A DNA stretch of 64,000 nt from Achromobacter sp. MFA1 R4 (lineage in GTDB: Bacteria; Pseudomonadota; Gammaproteobacteria; Burkholderiales; Burkholderiaceae_B). The DNA lies in contig NZ_LT707065.1 in the NCBI RefSeq assembly GCF_900156745.1, forward strand, positions 2,356,001 through 2,420,000. Direction: 5' to 3'. The notes under the pieces are model-generated. The model did not search any database, was not told where the DNA came from, and worked only from the letters and a program-made list of their open reading frames with translations. Of the stretch, positions 23,794 through 33,737 are shown piece by piece (position 1 is the first letter of the stretch; each line of letters starts with the position of its first letter). Made by a program: the position numbers and the translations under genes.

Positions 23794-25329
23794 TCAGCCT
23801 TGCTGGACAGGGGCACGCTGATGCCAGTCCGTCACGTGTTGGTAGCGGTCGGCGATGGCCAGCAGGCGGCCTTCGTCGAAGTAGTTGCCGATGATCTGCA
23901 GGCCGATGGGGCGCAAACCGCGCTCTCCGCCAAAGCCGCAGGGGACCGACATGGCGGGCAGGCCCGCCAGGCTGACGCCCAGCGTGTAGACGTCGGCCAG
24001 CCAGTCGGCGGTCGGGTCGTCGCGGTTGTCGCCGATGTTCTTGGCGACGGTGGGCGTGACCGGGCCCATGATGACGTCGCACTGGCCGGCAAAGGCGCGC
24101 TGGAAGTCCTGCGCGATCAGGCGGCGCAGGCGCTGGGCCTGCAGGTAGTAGGCGTCGTAGTAGCCATGGGACAGCACGTAGGTGCCGATCAGGATGCGGC
24201 GCTTGACCTCGTCGCCGAAGCCTTCGGCGCGCGAGCGGCTGATCATTTCGTTCAGGTCGCCGTACTGCTTGGCGCGATGGCCGTAGCGCACGCCATCATA
24301 GCGGGCCAGGTTGCTGGACGCTTCGGCGGGGGCGATTACGTAGTAGGCGGGGATGGCCAGTTCGGTGCGCGGCAGCGAGACCGGCACGCGCACGGCGCCC
24401 AGCGCCTCGAACTGCACCAGCGCGGCCTGCACGGCGGCCGCCACGTCGGGGGCGAGGCCCGCGCCGAAATATTCTTCCGGCACGCCGATGCGCAGGCCCT
24501 TCAGGGGCTGGCTGCCGGCCGCGTCGAAACGGCCTTGGGCCGCGTCGAAGTCGCGGCGCACGCGGCCGGGCGCATTGACCGCGCCGTCGCATTTTTCCAG
24601 GCTGGTGGCGTCGCGCGGGTCAAACCCGCTGATGACGTCCAGCAGCTCGAGCAGGTCGCGGCTGCTGGGCGCCAGCGGACCGGCCTGGTCCAGGCTGGAG
24701 CCGAAGGCCACCATGCCGTAGCGCGAGACGGTGCCGTAGGTGGGCTTGATGCCGCTGACACCGCACAGGGCGGCGGGCTGGCGCACCGAACCGCCGGTGT
24801 CGGTGCCGGTGGCCGCGGCCACCAGGCGCGCGGCCACGGCGGCGGCGGAGCCGCCCGACGAGCCGCCGGGCACGGCAGCGTGGTCCCACGGGTTCTTCAC
24901 GGCGCCGTAGGCGGAGTTCTCGTTGCCGGACCCCATGGCGAATTCATCGCAGTTCAGCTTGCCCAGCGACACGGCGCCCGCCGCGCCCAGGCGTTCCACG
25001 ACGGTGGCGTCGAACGGGCTGACGTAGCCTTCGAGCATCTTGCTGCCCGCGGTGGTGCGCCAGCCGCGCGTGACGAACGCGTCCTTGTGGGCGATAGGGA
25101 TACCGGCCAGCGGACCCGCGGTGCCGGCCGCCAGGGCGGCATCGGCCGCGCGCGCCTGGGCCAGCGTCAATTCGGCGTCAATATGTAAAAAGGTATTCAG
25201 GCCGCTGGCCGCTTCGGCGGCCGACAGGGCGCTTTGCGCCAGGTCGACGGCGCTGACTTCGCGCTGGGCGAGGGCCGCGCGCAGGCCGGCGATCCCCTCG
25301 AATTGGGTGTGCAGGGCAGGTTTCGTCAT
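23794..25329 (-). CDS. gatA: Asp-tRNA(Asn)/Glu-tRNA(Gln) amidotransferase subunit A
   Basis: This 511-residue amidase-signature enzyme releases ammonia from glutamine for GatB. The Ser-cisSer-Lys triad is visible: Lys in [11 protein letters not shown], the cis-Ser in [15 protein letters not shown], and the nucleophile Ser in [15 protein letters not shown]. It lies three bases downstream of gatC and directly upstream of gatB in one operon. The length is slightly above the common 485, from short insertions in the middle. Confidence 0.95.
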   Translation of the reverse strand: MTKPALHTQFEGIAGLRAALAQREVSAVDLAQSALSAAEAASGLNTFLHIDAELTLAQARAADAALAAGTAGPLAGIPIAHKDAFVTRGWRTTAGSKMLEGYVSPFDATVVERLGAAGAVSLGKLNCDEFAMGSGNENSAYGAVKNPWDHAAVPGGSSGGSAAAVAARLVAAATGTDTGGSVRQPAALCGVSGIKPTYGTVSRYGMVAFGSSLDQAGPLAPSSRDLLELLDVISGFDPRDATSLEKCDGAVNAPGRVRRDFDAAQGRFDAAGSQPLKGLRIGVPEEYFGAGLAPDVAAAVQAALVQFEALGAVRVPVSLPRTELAIPAYYVIAPAEASSNLARYDGVRYGHRAKQYGDLNEMISRSRAEGFGDEVKRRILIGTYVLSHGYYDAYYLQAQRLRRLIAQDFQRAFAGQCDVIMGPVTPTVAKNIGDNRDDPTADWLADVYTLGVSLAGLPAMSVPCGFGGERGLRPIGLQIIGNYFDEGRLLAIADRYQHVTDWHQRAPVQQG

Positions 25330-25332
25330 GAC

Positions 25333-25641
25333 TTATTCCAGGACCTTGGGAACCAGGAACAGGCCGTCCTGGGCGTCGGGCGCGTTGGCCAGCAGTTCCT
25401 GGCGGCGGGCTTCCGAACCGGCTTCGGTCACGGCGTCTTCACGCAGGCGCAATACGATGTCCTCGTGGGCGGACAAGGGATGCGCCAGGGGTTCGACGCC
25501 TTGGGTATCGACGGACTGAAGCCGTTCGATCAGGTGGAGGATGCCGTTGAGTTCGGCCTGCGCGACGGTGCGCTGGTCGGGGGTCAGTTCGATTCTGGCC
25601 AGCCGGGCAATGCGGGCCACATCTGTGTCATTGAGCGCCAT
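25333..25641 (-). CDS. gatC: Asp-tRNA(Asn)/Glu-tRNA(Gln) amidotransferase subunit C
   Basis: This 102-residue small subunit holds GatA to GatB. The family opening MALNDTDVARIARLARIELT and the downstream PLAHPLS and LREDAVTE phrases are clear. I used the ATG at 25641 because family members begin at that point. The ATG four codons earlier is possible. It is the first gene of gatCAB and divergent from mreB. Confidence 0.92.
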   Translation of the reverse strand: MALNDTDVARIARLARIELTPDQRTVAQAELNGILHLIERLQSVDTQGVEPLAHPLSAHEDIVLRLREDAVTEAGSEARRQELLANAPDAQDGLFLVPKVLE

Positions 25642-26913
<1,272 letters not shown>

Positions 26914-26997
26914 TATTGCCCGCCAGCCCGGAGCCCCGCTTTTTTCTGGCTCCGGCCGCTGCGGGGGCCTCGGACGCGGGCGCCCGGGCTGAGATTC

Positions 26998-27882
26998 ATG
27001 CAACGACAAGGGACTCCCCCCCTATTCAGGCGCGGCCCACCAGCCGAGGTGCGGCTCGTTGTTCTGGTCGTCCTGGCCCTGGCTCTGATCGTCATGGATT
27101 CGCAATGGCGCATGCTGGAACCGGCGCGCCGGGCGATTTCCGTGGCGCTTTATCCTTTCCAGCGCGCCGTCATGGCGCCGCGCGACCTGGTCCAGCAAGT
27201 CAATGAGTGGGTCAACGCGGCCAATCTCATCCGCAGCGAAAACGAGGCCCTGCAGCGCCAGCGCATCGAACTGGCGCAGGTGGCCTCCCATGCGGCCCAA
27301 CTGGCCGCCGAAAACTCCCAACTGCGTCGCCTGCTGGGCGTGACCGACACCGTGGCGCAGTCCGCCGTGGTGGTCGAAGTCATGTACGAGCCCACCAACG
27401 CCTTCACCCAGCGCCTGGTCTTCAACAAGGGCAGCAAGGACGGGCTCGCCCCGGGCATGCCCGTGATCGACGAAGGCGGGGTGGTCGGCCAGATCGTGCG
27501 CGTGACGCCCATGACCGCCGAGGCGGCGCTCGTCACCGACGAGCAGGTCTCCATTCCCGTGCAACTGCTGCGCAACGGACTGCGCCTCATCGCGTTCGGC
27601 GGCAATTCGCCCGGCAAGATGGAAGTGCGCTACCTGGCGGCCAATGCCGACATCAAGGAAGGGGATACTATTGTCACCAGCGGCGTCGGCGGCCTGTTCC
27701 CCGCCGGCCTGCCCGTGGCCAAGGTGACCTCGGTGGAACGCGATACCGCATCGGGCTTCGCGCGCGCCGTGTGTGAACCGCTGGCCCACCCCGAACGCTA
27801 TCGCCACTTCCTGGTTCTACAGGTGGATGTGGATCGCGCCGAATCCAACCGTCAGGAGGTCGATTCCGGTGGATCGGAGTAA
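26998..27882 (+). CDS. mreC: Rod-shape-determining protein MreC
   Basis: This 294-residue bitopic inner-membrane protein links MreB to periplasmic wall synthases. It has a short basic N-terminus, one transmembrane helix (about residues 18-38), a coiled coil (about 65-105) and a two-barrel periplasmic domain containing VTPMTAEAALVTDEQVSIPV. The 84-base gap after mreB is GC-rich. The stop overlaps the mreD start, and a strong AGGAGGT for mreD lies inside the mreC end. Confidence 0.93.
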   Translation: MQRQGTPPLFRRGPPAEVRLVVLVVLALALIVMDSQWRMLEPARRAISVALYPFQRAVMAPRDLVQQVNEWVNAANLIRSENEALQRQRIELAQVASHAAQLAAENSQLRRLLGVTDTVAQSAVVVEVMYEPTNAFTQRLVFNKGSKDGLAPGMPVIDEGGVVGQIVRVTPMTAEAALVTDEQVSIPVQLLRNGLRLIAFGGNSPGKMEVRYLAANADIKEGDTIVTSGVGGLFPAGLPVAKVTSVERDTASGFARAVCEPLAHPERYRHFLVLQVDVDRAESNRQEVDSGGSE

Positions 27883-28438
27883 CCAACAAGCTGCTGGCCA
27901 GTCCGCGCGCCGGCTGGGCACGCCCAGCAACGTGCATCCCGACAGGCTGTCCGGCCCGGCGCACGCCGTGTTCGTGTGGGGCACCGTGCTCCTCGCATGG
28001 CTGGTGTCGTTGCTGCCGTGGCGCCTGTGGCAGGGCGCGCCCGACGTGCTGCTGCTCATCATCGCCTTCTGGTGCGTCCACGAGCCGCGCCGCGTCGGCC
28101 TGTTCACGGCCTTCTTCTTCGGCCTGCTGATGGACGTGCACGATGCCGGCCTGCTGGGCGAGCATGCCTTGTCCTACACGCTCGTGGCCTACGGCGCCGT
28201 CGTCCTGCATCGCCGCCTGCAGCGGTTCGATCTCTGGAGCCAGGCGATGCACATGCTGCCTGTGTTCTTCATCGCCCGTTTCCTGACCCAGATCATCCAC
28301 GCGTGGCTGGCCGGAAAATGGCCGGGCTGGGAGTGGGGCATCAGCGTGTTGCTGACGACCGCCCTGTGGCCGTTGGCGGGCTGGGTGCTGCACCTGCCGC
28401 AACGCGGTGTCGACGACGCCGAATCTTCCTCCGCCTGA
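27869..28438 (+). CDS. mreD: Rod-shape-determining protein MreD
   Basis: This 189-residue inner-membrane protein with five or six helices is part of the MreBCD complex. The start is a GTG at 27869 inside the mreC end. It has AGGAGGT at 27854-27860 with eight bases of spacing, much better than any ATG in the frame. The motif FFFGLLMDVHDAGLLGEHAL is typical of MreD. The first 35 residues are hydrophilic. Confidence 0.9.
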   Translation: MDRSNQQAAGQSARRLGTPSNVHPDRLSGPAHAVFVWGTVLLAWLVSLLPWRLWQGAPDVLLLIIAFWCVHEPRRVGLFTAFFFGLLMDVHDAGLLGEHALSYTLVAYGAVVLHRRLQRFDLWSQAMHMLPVFFIARFLTQIIHAWLAGKWPGWEWGISVLLTTALWPLAGWVLHLPQRGVDDAESSSA

Positions 28439-28453
28439 CCGCGGCGTTGCGTC

Positions 28454-30382
28454 ATGTTTGAATTCAAGAAAACCGGCCAGCAGCAGAAGCAGCGCTTCCG
28501 CCTGCGCGCCTGGGTGGGCGGCGCCTTTGCGCTGGTCTGCTTTGGCGTGCTGGTGGGCCGGTTCTGGTACCTGCAGGTCGACCGCTACGAAGGCCTGTCC
28601 GAACGCGCCGACCGCAACCGCATCGCGGTCGTGCCGATCCCGCCCCGCCGCGGCGAGATCCTGGACCGCAACGGCGAGGTCCTGGCCCGCAACTATCGCA
28701 CCTACACCCTCGAAGTCGTGCCCGCGCAGGCGGGCAACATGAACGAACTCTTCGAGCGCCTGACCCAGGTCGTCTACATCAGCCCGTCCGACCAGCGCCG
28801 CTTCAAGCGCCGCGCGGCCGAGTCCAGCCGCTACGCCAGCCTGCAATTGCGCAACAACCTGAACGACACCGAGGCGGCCTGGTTCGCCGCGCACGCGTTC
28901 CAGTTCCCTGGCGTGGAATTGCGCGCCCGCTGGGTGCGCGAGTACCCGCAAGGCGTGTCCGCCGCGCACGTGGTGGGCTACATCGGCCGCATCGCCGACA
29001 ACGACATCGAAGAGCTGGACCGCGCCGGACAGCTCGGCAACTATCGCGGCACTGAGGTCATCGGCAAGAAGGGCATCGAGAAGACCTGGGAAGAACAACT
29101 GCACGGACGCACGGGCCTGGAAGAAGTCGAAGTCACCGCCGGCGGCCGCCCCATGCGCACGTTGCGCCGCATCGATCCGGTGCCGGGCTCGGACATCATG
29201 CTGTCCATCGACATGGGCCTGCAGAAGGTGGCCGAAGAGGCGTTCGCGGGACAGCGCGGCGCGCTGGTCGCCATCGATCCGGACACGGGCGAGGTCCTGG
29301 CCTTCGTGTCGCAGCCGTCCTTCGACCCCAACCTGTTCGTGGACGGCATCGACGTGGACAACTGGCGCATGCTGAACGAATCGCCGGACCATCCGCTGAT
29401 CAACCGTCCCCTGTACGGCACGTACCCCATCGGGTCCACATACAAGCCGTTCGTGGGCCTGGCCGCGCTGGAGCTGGGCAAGCGCCGCGCGACCGACCGC
29501 ATCTCGGACCCCGGCTATTACGAATTCGGCGGACAGAAATTCCGCAACGCGGGGGGCGCGGCCTACGGCATGACGGACATGCACAAGGCCATTGTCGTGT
29601 CCTCCGACACCTATTTCTACTCGCTCGGCCCCGAGATCGGCGTGAACGCGCTGCACGACTTCACCAAGCAGTTCGGATTCGGCCAGATCACCGGCATCGA
29701 CCTGGAAGGCGAGAAGCGCGGCGTGCTGCCGTCCACCGACTGGAAGCGCGCGGCCTACAAGGACAAGGAGCGCCAGCGCTGGTACGCAGGCGAAACGATC
29801 TCCGTGGCGGTCGGACAGGGCTACAACGCCTTCACGTTGCTGCAGCTGGCGCAGGGCACGTCCACGCTGGCCAACAACGGCCTGTACCGCCGCCCGCATC
29901 TGGTGCACGCGGTGCGCGACTCGCGCACGGGCGTGGCCAAGCCTACCGAGGCGCCGCCCGACTACCGCATTCCGCTCAAGCAGGCCAATGTGGACGTGAT
30001 CAAGAACGCCATGGCCGACGTGGTGAAGGCCGGCACGGCGCGCCGCGCGTTCGCCAACACCCCCTACCAGGCCGCCGGCAAGACCGGCACCGCGCAGGTG
30101 TTCAGCCTGCGCGGCGGCCACTACCGCGCCAGCGCCATCGATGAGCGCCTGCGCGACCACGCGCTCTTCATGGGCTTCGCCCCGCTGGAACACCCGCGCA
30201 TCGCCGTGGCGCTGATCGTCGAGAACGCGGGCTGGGGCGCCAGCGTGGCAGCCCCCGTCGCGCGCAAGGTGTTCGACTACTGGCTGGCCAAGGACCGCCA
30301 GGACAAGATCGTGCGGCCCGAGGCCGCCGATGCCATGGCGACCGTCGACACCATCACCTCCGATCTGGTGCGCCAACAATGA
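28454..30382 (+). CDS. mrdA: Penicillin-binding protein 2 (elongation transpeptidase)
   Basis: This 642-residue class B penicillin-binding protein cross-links peptidoglycan during rod elongation. It has one N-terminal transmembrane helix (about residues 20-40) and the dimerisation domain with RGEILDRNG. The transpeptidase domain carries the active-site Ser in GSTYKPFVG, the SSDTYF second motif and KTGTAQ third motif. The rodA start overlaps the stop (ATGA at 30379-30382), so it is coupled to its glycosyltransferase partner. Confidence 0.96.
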   Translation: MFEFKKTGQQQKQRFRLRAWVGGAFALVCFGVLVGRFWYLQVDRYEGLSERADRNRIAVVPIPPRRGEILDRNGEVLARNYRTYTLEVVPAQAGNMNELFERLTQVVYISPSDQRRFKRRAAESSRYASLQLRNNLNDTEAAWFAAHAFQFPGVELRARWVREYPQGVSAAHVVGYIGRIADNDIEELDRAGQLGNYRGTEVIGKKGIEKTWEEQLHGRTGLEEVEVTAGGRPMRTLRRIDPVPGSDIMLSIDMGLQKVAEEAFAGQRGALVAIDPDTGEVLAFVSQPSFDPNLFVDGIDVDNWRMLNESPDHPLINRPLYGTYPIGSTYKPFVGLAALELGKRRATDRISDPGYYEFGGQKFRNAGGAAYGMTDMHKAIVVSSDTYFYSLGPEIGVNALHDFTKQFGFGQITGIDLEGEKRGVLPSTDWKRAAYKDKERQRWYAGETISVAVGQGYNAFTLLQLAQGTSTLANNGLYRRPHLVHAVRDSRTGVAKPTEAPPDYRIPLKQANVDVIKNAMADVVKAGTARRAFANTPYQAAGKTGTAQVFSLRGGHYRASAIDERLRDHALFMGFAPLEHPRIAVALIVENAGWGASVAAPVARKVFDYWLAKDRQDKIVRPEAADAMATVDTITSDLVRQQ

Positions 30383-31515
30383 AGCGTCTTGGCCTCATCC
30401 TGCTGCGCGTCTTCACGGCCTTCGACTGGCCGCTGCTGGCCATCCTGCTGATGTTCGCGGCGCTGGGCCTGACGGTGATGCATTCGGCCGTCGGCGGCAC
30501 CGACTGGCGTTTCGCGGAACAGTCGCGCAACTTCATCATCGCGTTCTTCGCGATGTGGACGATGGCGCTGATACCGCCCAAGCTCCTGATGAAGCTGGCC
30601 TTGCCCTTCTATGTGGTGGGCGTCGTGCTGCTGCTGGGCGTCGAGTTCTTCGGCGAGACCAGCAAGGGCGCGACCCGCTGGCTGAACCTGGGCGTCACGC
30701 GCATCCAGCCTTCGGAAATGATGAAAATCGCGGTGCCCATGATGCTGGCCTGGTACTTCCAGCGCCACGAAGGCGCCGTGCGCGTACGCGACTTCCTGGC
30801 CGCCGCCGCAATGCTGGCCGCGCCCTTCGGCCTGATCGTGCTGCAGCCCGACCTGGGCACGGCGCTGCTCGTCTTCGGCGCCGGCTTCTTCGTGATCTAT
30901 TTCGCCGGGCTGTCGTTCAAGCTGCTGGTGCCGGTCTTGCTGGCCGGCGTCATCGGCATCGGCACGCTGGTCTATTACGAAGATCAGCTCTGCGAACCCG
31001 ATGTGGACTGGGTCGTGCTGCACGACTACCAGAAGCACCGCGTCTGCACGCTGCTCAACCCCAGCTCGGACCCGCTGGGCAAGGGCTTCCACACGATCCA
31101 GTCGATGATCGCGGTGGGCTCGGGCGGTGTGTACGGCAAGGGCTATATGAAAGGGACGCAGACGCACCTGGATTTCATCCCCGAACGCACGACCGACTTC
31201 ATCTTTGCCGTGTACGCCGAGGAATTCGGCCTGTATGGCGGCATCGCGATCCTGGTGCTGTACGGCCTGATGATGGCGCGCGGCCTGACGATCGCTTCCC
31301 GGGCCTCATCCCAGTTCGGCCGGCTGCTGGCCGGGGCGCTGACGATGATGATGTTCATCTATGTATTCGTGAACATCGGGATGGTGACGGGGATCCTGCC
31401 GGTGGTGGGCGTGCCGTTACCGTTCATGAGCTACGGGGGGACGGCGTTGTTCACGATGGGGATTGCGTTCGGGATCATGATGAGTATCAGCCGGCATCGG
31501 TCGGTGAAGACGTGA
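30379..31515 (+). CDS. rodA: Peptidoglycan glycosyltransferase RodA
   Basis: This 378-residue SEDS-family polytopic glycosyltransferase polymerises lipid II together with PBP2. About ten helices are visible, along with the SEDS phrases GATRWLNLGVTRIQPSEMMKI, LQPDLGTALL and the terminal PLPFMSYGGTALF. The aspartate needed for catalysis lies in the large periplasmic loop region (TDFIFAVYAEEFG). It is the last gene of the mre operon. A repeat-filled gene desert begins 20 bases after the stop. Confidence 0.95.
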   Translation: MKRLGLILLRVFTAFDWPLLAILLMFAALGLTVMHSAVGGTDWRFAEQSRNFIIAFFAMWTMALIPPKLLMKLALPFYVVGVVLLLGVEFFGETSKGATRWLNLGVTRIQPSEMMKIAVPMMLAWYFQRHEGAVRVRDFLAAAAMLAAPFGLIVLQPDLGTALLVFGAGFFVIYFAGLSFKLLVPVLLAGVIGIGTLVYYEDQLCEPDVDWVVLHDYQKHRVCTLLNPSSDPLGKGFHTIQSMIAVGSGGVYGKGYMKGTQTHLDFIPERTTDFIFAVYAEEFGLYGGIAILVLYGLMMARGLTIASRASSQFGRLLAGALTMMMFIYVFVNIGMVTGILPVVGVPLPFMSYGGTALFTMGIAFGIMMSISRHRSVKT

Positions 31516-31533
31516 TTGCGGCGTTGATGCTGT

Positions 31534-31633
31534 CTTCGTAGGGTTGCACCGATCTTTGTAGGTCGCACCTGATGTCCATTGGTTGCTTCTGTACTTCGTA
31601 GGTCACATCAGATCTTCGTAGGTCGCCCGACGC
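31534..31633. repeat. Degenerate 20-bp tandem array, five units
   Basis: Units start at 31534, 31554, 31574, 31594 and 31614, an exact 20-base period. The consensus is CTTCGTAGGTCGCACCTGAT. The third unit is worn (roughly half identical) and the other four are similar. The array starts just after rodA and runs into the fold-back module at 31628. The 20-base unit is not a codon multiple and no gene covers it. Confidence 0.7.
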
Positions 31634-31785
31634 CGCGGTCGCCGGGGCCGCGAGCGCCCACGATTGCGGTCCGGAGCCTTCGCTCCGGACTTCCCCCTCG
31701 TCATCCTCGTCCTCGCCTTCGGCGACTCCTACGGATTCCCTCGGGCGCATCGACGGCGCTCGCGTCCCCGGCGACCGCGACGCCG
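31628..31785. repeat. Fold-back module A: 31-bp inverted arms around a 9-bp hairpin
   Basis: The arms 31628-31658 and 31755-31785 are reverse complements at about 28 of 31 bases. Between them, GTCCGGAGC-CTTC-GCTCCGGAC (31669-31690) is a perfect 9-bp-stem hairpin. The stretch from 31661 to about 31752 recurs inverted, at roughly 80 percent identity, at 32482-32573 in module B. No reading frame here is credible. The Arg/Pro-rich frames on every strand follow base composition. Confidence 0.75.
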
Positions 31786-31850
31786 TGCTGCGCGTGTCTG
31801 GGTATGGGGCGCTACAAGACCTGTGGTCAGGGAAGGGGATTTGCGGGGTC

Positions 31851-31886
31851 GCCGACGAGCTGCCGCGCGGGCGGCGGCTCGTCGGC
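31851..31886. repeat. 10-bp-stem hairpin in the intergenic mosaic
   Basis: GCCGACGAGC (31851-31860) pairs exactly with GCTCGTCGGC (31877-31886) over a 16-base GC-rich loop. It lies between module A and the central inverted repeat. No T tract follows. Confidence 0.5.
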
Positions 31887-32071
31887 ATTTGGGCGTGTGG
31901 TCGTTGAGGTCGTGTGCGCTTCGCGCTGGCGCAGACGGTCTTGTTGATGGCGCCCGTCGGGTGGGGGGGGTGGTGATGGGCGGCGCGGCGGCGTGCGTCT
32001 TGAGCTTGTCGACCTTTACGCGCCGCCCATCGGGCACTGGATTTGAAATGACGAATGGTGGCGACTGCGTG

Positions 32072-32203
32072 CTTCCGGTCGCTTCCGGTGTCTGACACCC
32101 TCGTGAGATCGGCTACATACCAAGTGCACTTCTGGCGGGTGTCAGACACCGGAAGCGACCGGAAGATGCGACACCCGAAGCTGCACGAGGGTGTCAGACA
32201 CCC
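32072..32203. repeat. 29-bp perfect inverted repeat built on GTGTCAGACAC palindromes
   Basis: The arms 32072-32100 and 32137-32165 are exact reverse complements 36 bases apart. Each contains the self-complementary core GTGTCWGACAC plus CGGAAGCGACCGGAAG. A third copy of the core, GGGTGTCAGACACCC, lies at 32189-32203. Its flank (CACGAGG) matches the first arm in inverted orientation for 19 bases. The design is REP/BIME-like. No gene is present. Confidence 0.75.
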
Positions 32204-32443
32204 GACGAAAGACCCGACAACGCCTGCCCGTACGGACGCAAGCATCGACAAAAAACCCAGACACAGCGCACCCACACGCGAAGCGTCATGGCAACGACGC
32301 AAGACGCCGCGTAAGCCCCCAAAGGCCGCCCGCGCGGCCGGCCGGGGGCGGGCCCCGCAAGACGCTCCAACCCCTAACCCGTGCCGGCAAGAAGCTAAAG
32401 AACCCCATTCGCCCCAGCGCCCGAAAAGCTGAATGCACCCGAG

Positions 32444-32608
32444 CCCGGTGTGGCGTGGGCCTGGGGTGGGCGGGGCGTTTAGGTGCGCCCGGCGGAATCC
32501 GAAGGCAGCCGCCGTAGGCGGCAACGAGGATGAGCACGGGGCAGTCCGGAGCGAAGGCTCCGGACCGCAACCGGAGCCCCGCCCGCCCCAGGCCCACGCC
32601 GCGCCGGG
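32444..32608. repeat. Fold-back module B: 33-bp inverted arms around a 9-bp hairpin
   Basis: The arms 32444-32476 and 32576-32608 are reverse complements at 30 of 33 bases. Inside, GTCCGGAGC-GAAG-GCTCCGGAC (32544-32565) is the mirror copy of the hairpin in module A. Modules A and B thus share outer arms of similar length, a common internal segment and the same hairpin, in opposite orientation. With 31516-32675 otherwise empty of genes, this forms an inverted-repeat mosaic. Confidence 0.75.
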
Positions 32609-32675
32609 CGTCAAAAGAACCCACCTCAACGCCAGCAGCAACAACCCCACCCACGAACCCGCCAGCAAAAAAAAC

Positions 32676-33728
32676 CTACCCCGGCAGCACCTCCGGCACC
32701 CCCAATTCCGTAGCCAGCTTCGTCAGCCCATCCCAGATCCGGCTATCAAACTCCACCGAATCCGCATTGACCGCCCGGTTCCGCGCCTCGTATTCACCCG
32801 GATACTGCACCGATTCAACCCCCGGCTGCGGCTTGCAGGCATGCAGGTAGTCGATGAATGCGCCCACCTCCATCGACCGCCAGTCCGTATTGAAGTCGAC
32901 CTGCGGATCCAGCAGCAGCGCGAACATGTTGTTCGTCGCCACGCCGATGCGCGGATGTTCAGGCTGGATCGTGCCGCCGCCCGACAGCACGCCGGCCAGC
33001 AGTTCGGCCACCAGGCCCAGTGCATACCCCTTGTGCCCGCCGAACGGCAGCAGCGCGCCCGGCGGATCGGTGAACAGCGCGCCCGGGTCGGTGGTCGGGT
33101 TGCCTTCTGCGTCGATCAGCGACCCCGGCGGCGCCTGTTCACCTTTGGCGGCCAGCACGCGGGCCTTGTTCACGGCGATCGAGCTGGTGGCCATGTCCAC
33201 GATGAAGGGCGGACGCCCGCCCGGCAGCGGCCCGGCGAAGCACAGCGGATTCGTGGTCAGGCACGCCTGCGCGCCGCCGAAAGGCGCGACGGTCGGCGAG
33301 CGGTTGATCACATTGGTGAACGCCAGCAGGATCAGCCCCTTGGCCGCCACCATCTCGCCGAAATGGCCCATGCGGCCCAGGTGATGGCTGTGGCGCAGCG
33401 TCAGGATGCACTGTCCGTGTTCCTGCGTGCGCTCGATCGCCTTCTCGATGACGACCTTGCCCACGTACTGCCCGAGTCCATGGTGGCCGTCGTACGCCAG
33501 CATCGCGCCGCGGTCGTTGACCAGCTCGGGGCGGCCATCGGGCTGCGCCAGTCCCTCGGACAGCACGCGGCGGTAATTCGTCAGGATGGACAGCCCGTGG
33601 CTGGTGTAGCCCACCCGGTCGGACTCGACCAGGTGCTCGGCCACGTCCCGCGCGATATCCTCGGGCACGCCTTGCGCCATCAGCACCCGGCGGCCGTACT
33701 CATTGGCTTGGGCGATGGTGATTCTCAT
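32676..33728 (-). CDS. LDH2/malate-type NAD(P)-dependent 2-hydroxyacid dehydrogenase
   Basis: This 350-residue enzyme of the LDH2/MDG2 family (malate, sulfolactate, ureidoglycolate and delta-1-piperideine-2-carboxylate reductases) has no Rossmann fold of the classical type. Family motifs are visible: SHGLSILTNY near the N-terminus with the catalytic His, RHSHHLGRMGHF, the TTNPLCFAGP segment and PFGGHKGYALGL. AAGGAG precedes the start. It lies nine bases downstream of a DASS anion transporter gene, suggesting that it oxidises or reduces the imported acid. The exact substrate is open. Malate or sulfolactate are the leading options. Confidence 0.78.
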   Translation of the reverse strand: MRITIAQANEYGRRVLMAQGVPEDIARDVAEHLVESDRVGYTSHGLSILTNYRRVLSEGLAQPDGRPELVNDRGAMLAYDGHHGLGQYVGKVVIEKAIERTQEHGQCILTLRHSHHLGRMGHFGEMVAAKGLILLAFTNVINRSPTVAPFGGAQACLTTNPLCFAGPLPGGRPPFIVDMATSSIAVNKARVLAAKGEQAPPGSLIDAEGNPTTDPGALFTDPPGALLPFGGHKGYALGLVAELLAGVLSGGGTIQPEHPRIGVATNNMFALLLDPQVDFNTDWRSMEVGAFIDYLHACKPQPGVESVQYPGEYEARNRAVNADSVEFDSRIWDGLTKLATELGVPEVLPG

Positions 33729-33737
33729 GGCAACTCC

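Noticed and set aside
27674-30379. A 901-codon minus-strand open frame across mreD and mrdA
   Set aside because: Antisense shadow of mreC/mreD/mrdA. The composition is low-complexity His/Val/Gly/Arg with no recognisable domain.
31579-32654. Several 100-140 codon frames in the rodA downstream desert
   Set aside because: All are Arg/Pro-rich, exist in many frames at once and are built from the inverted repeats. No start has a ribosome site.
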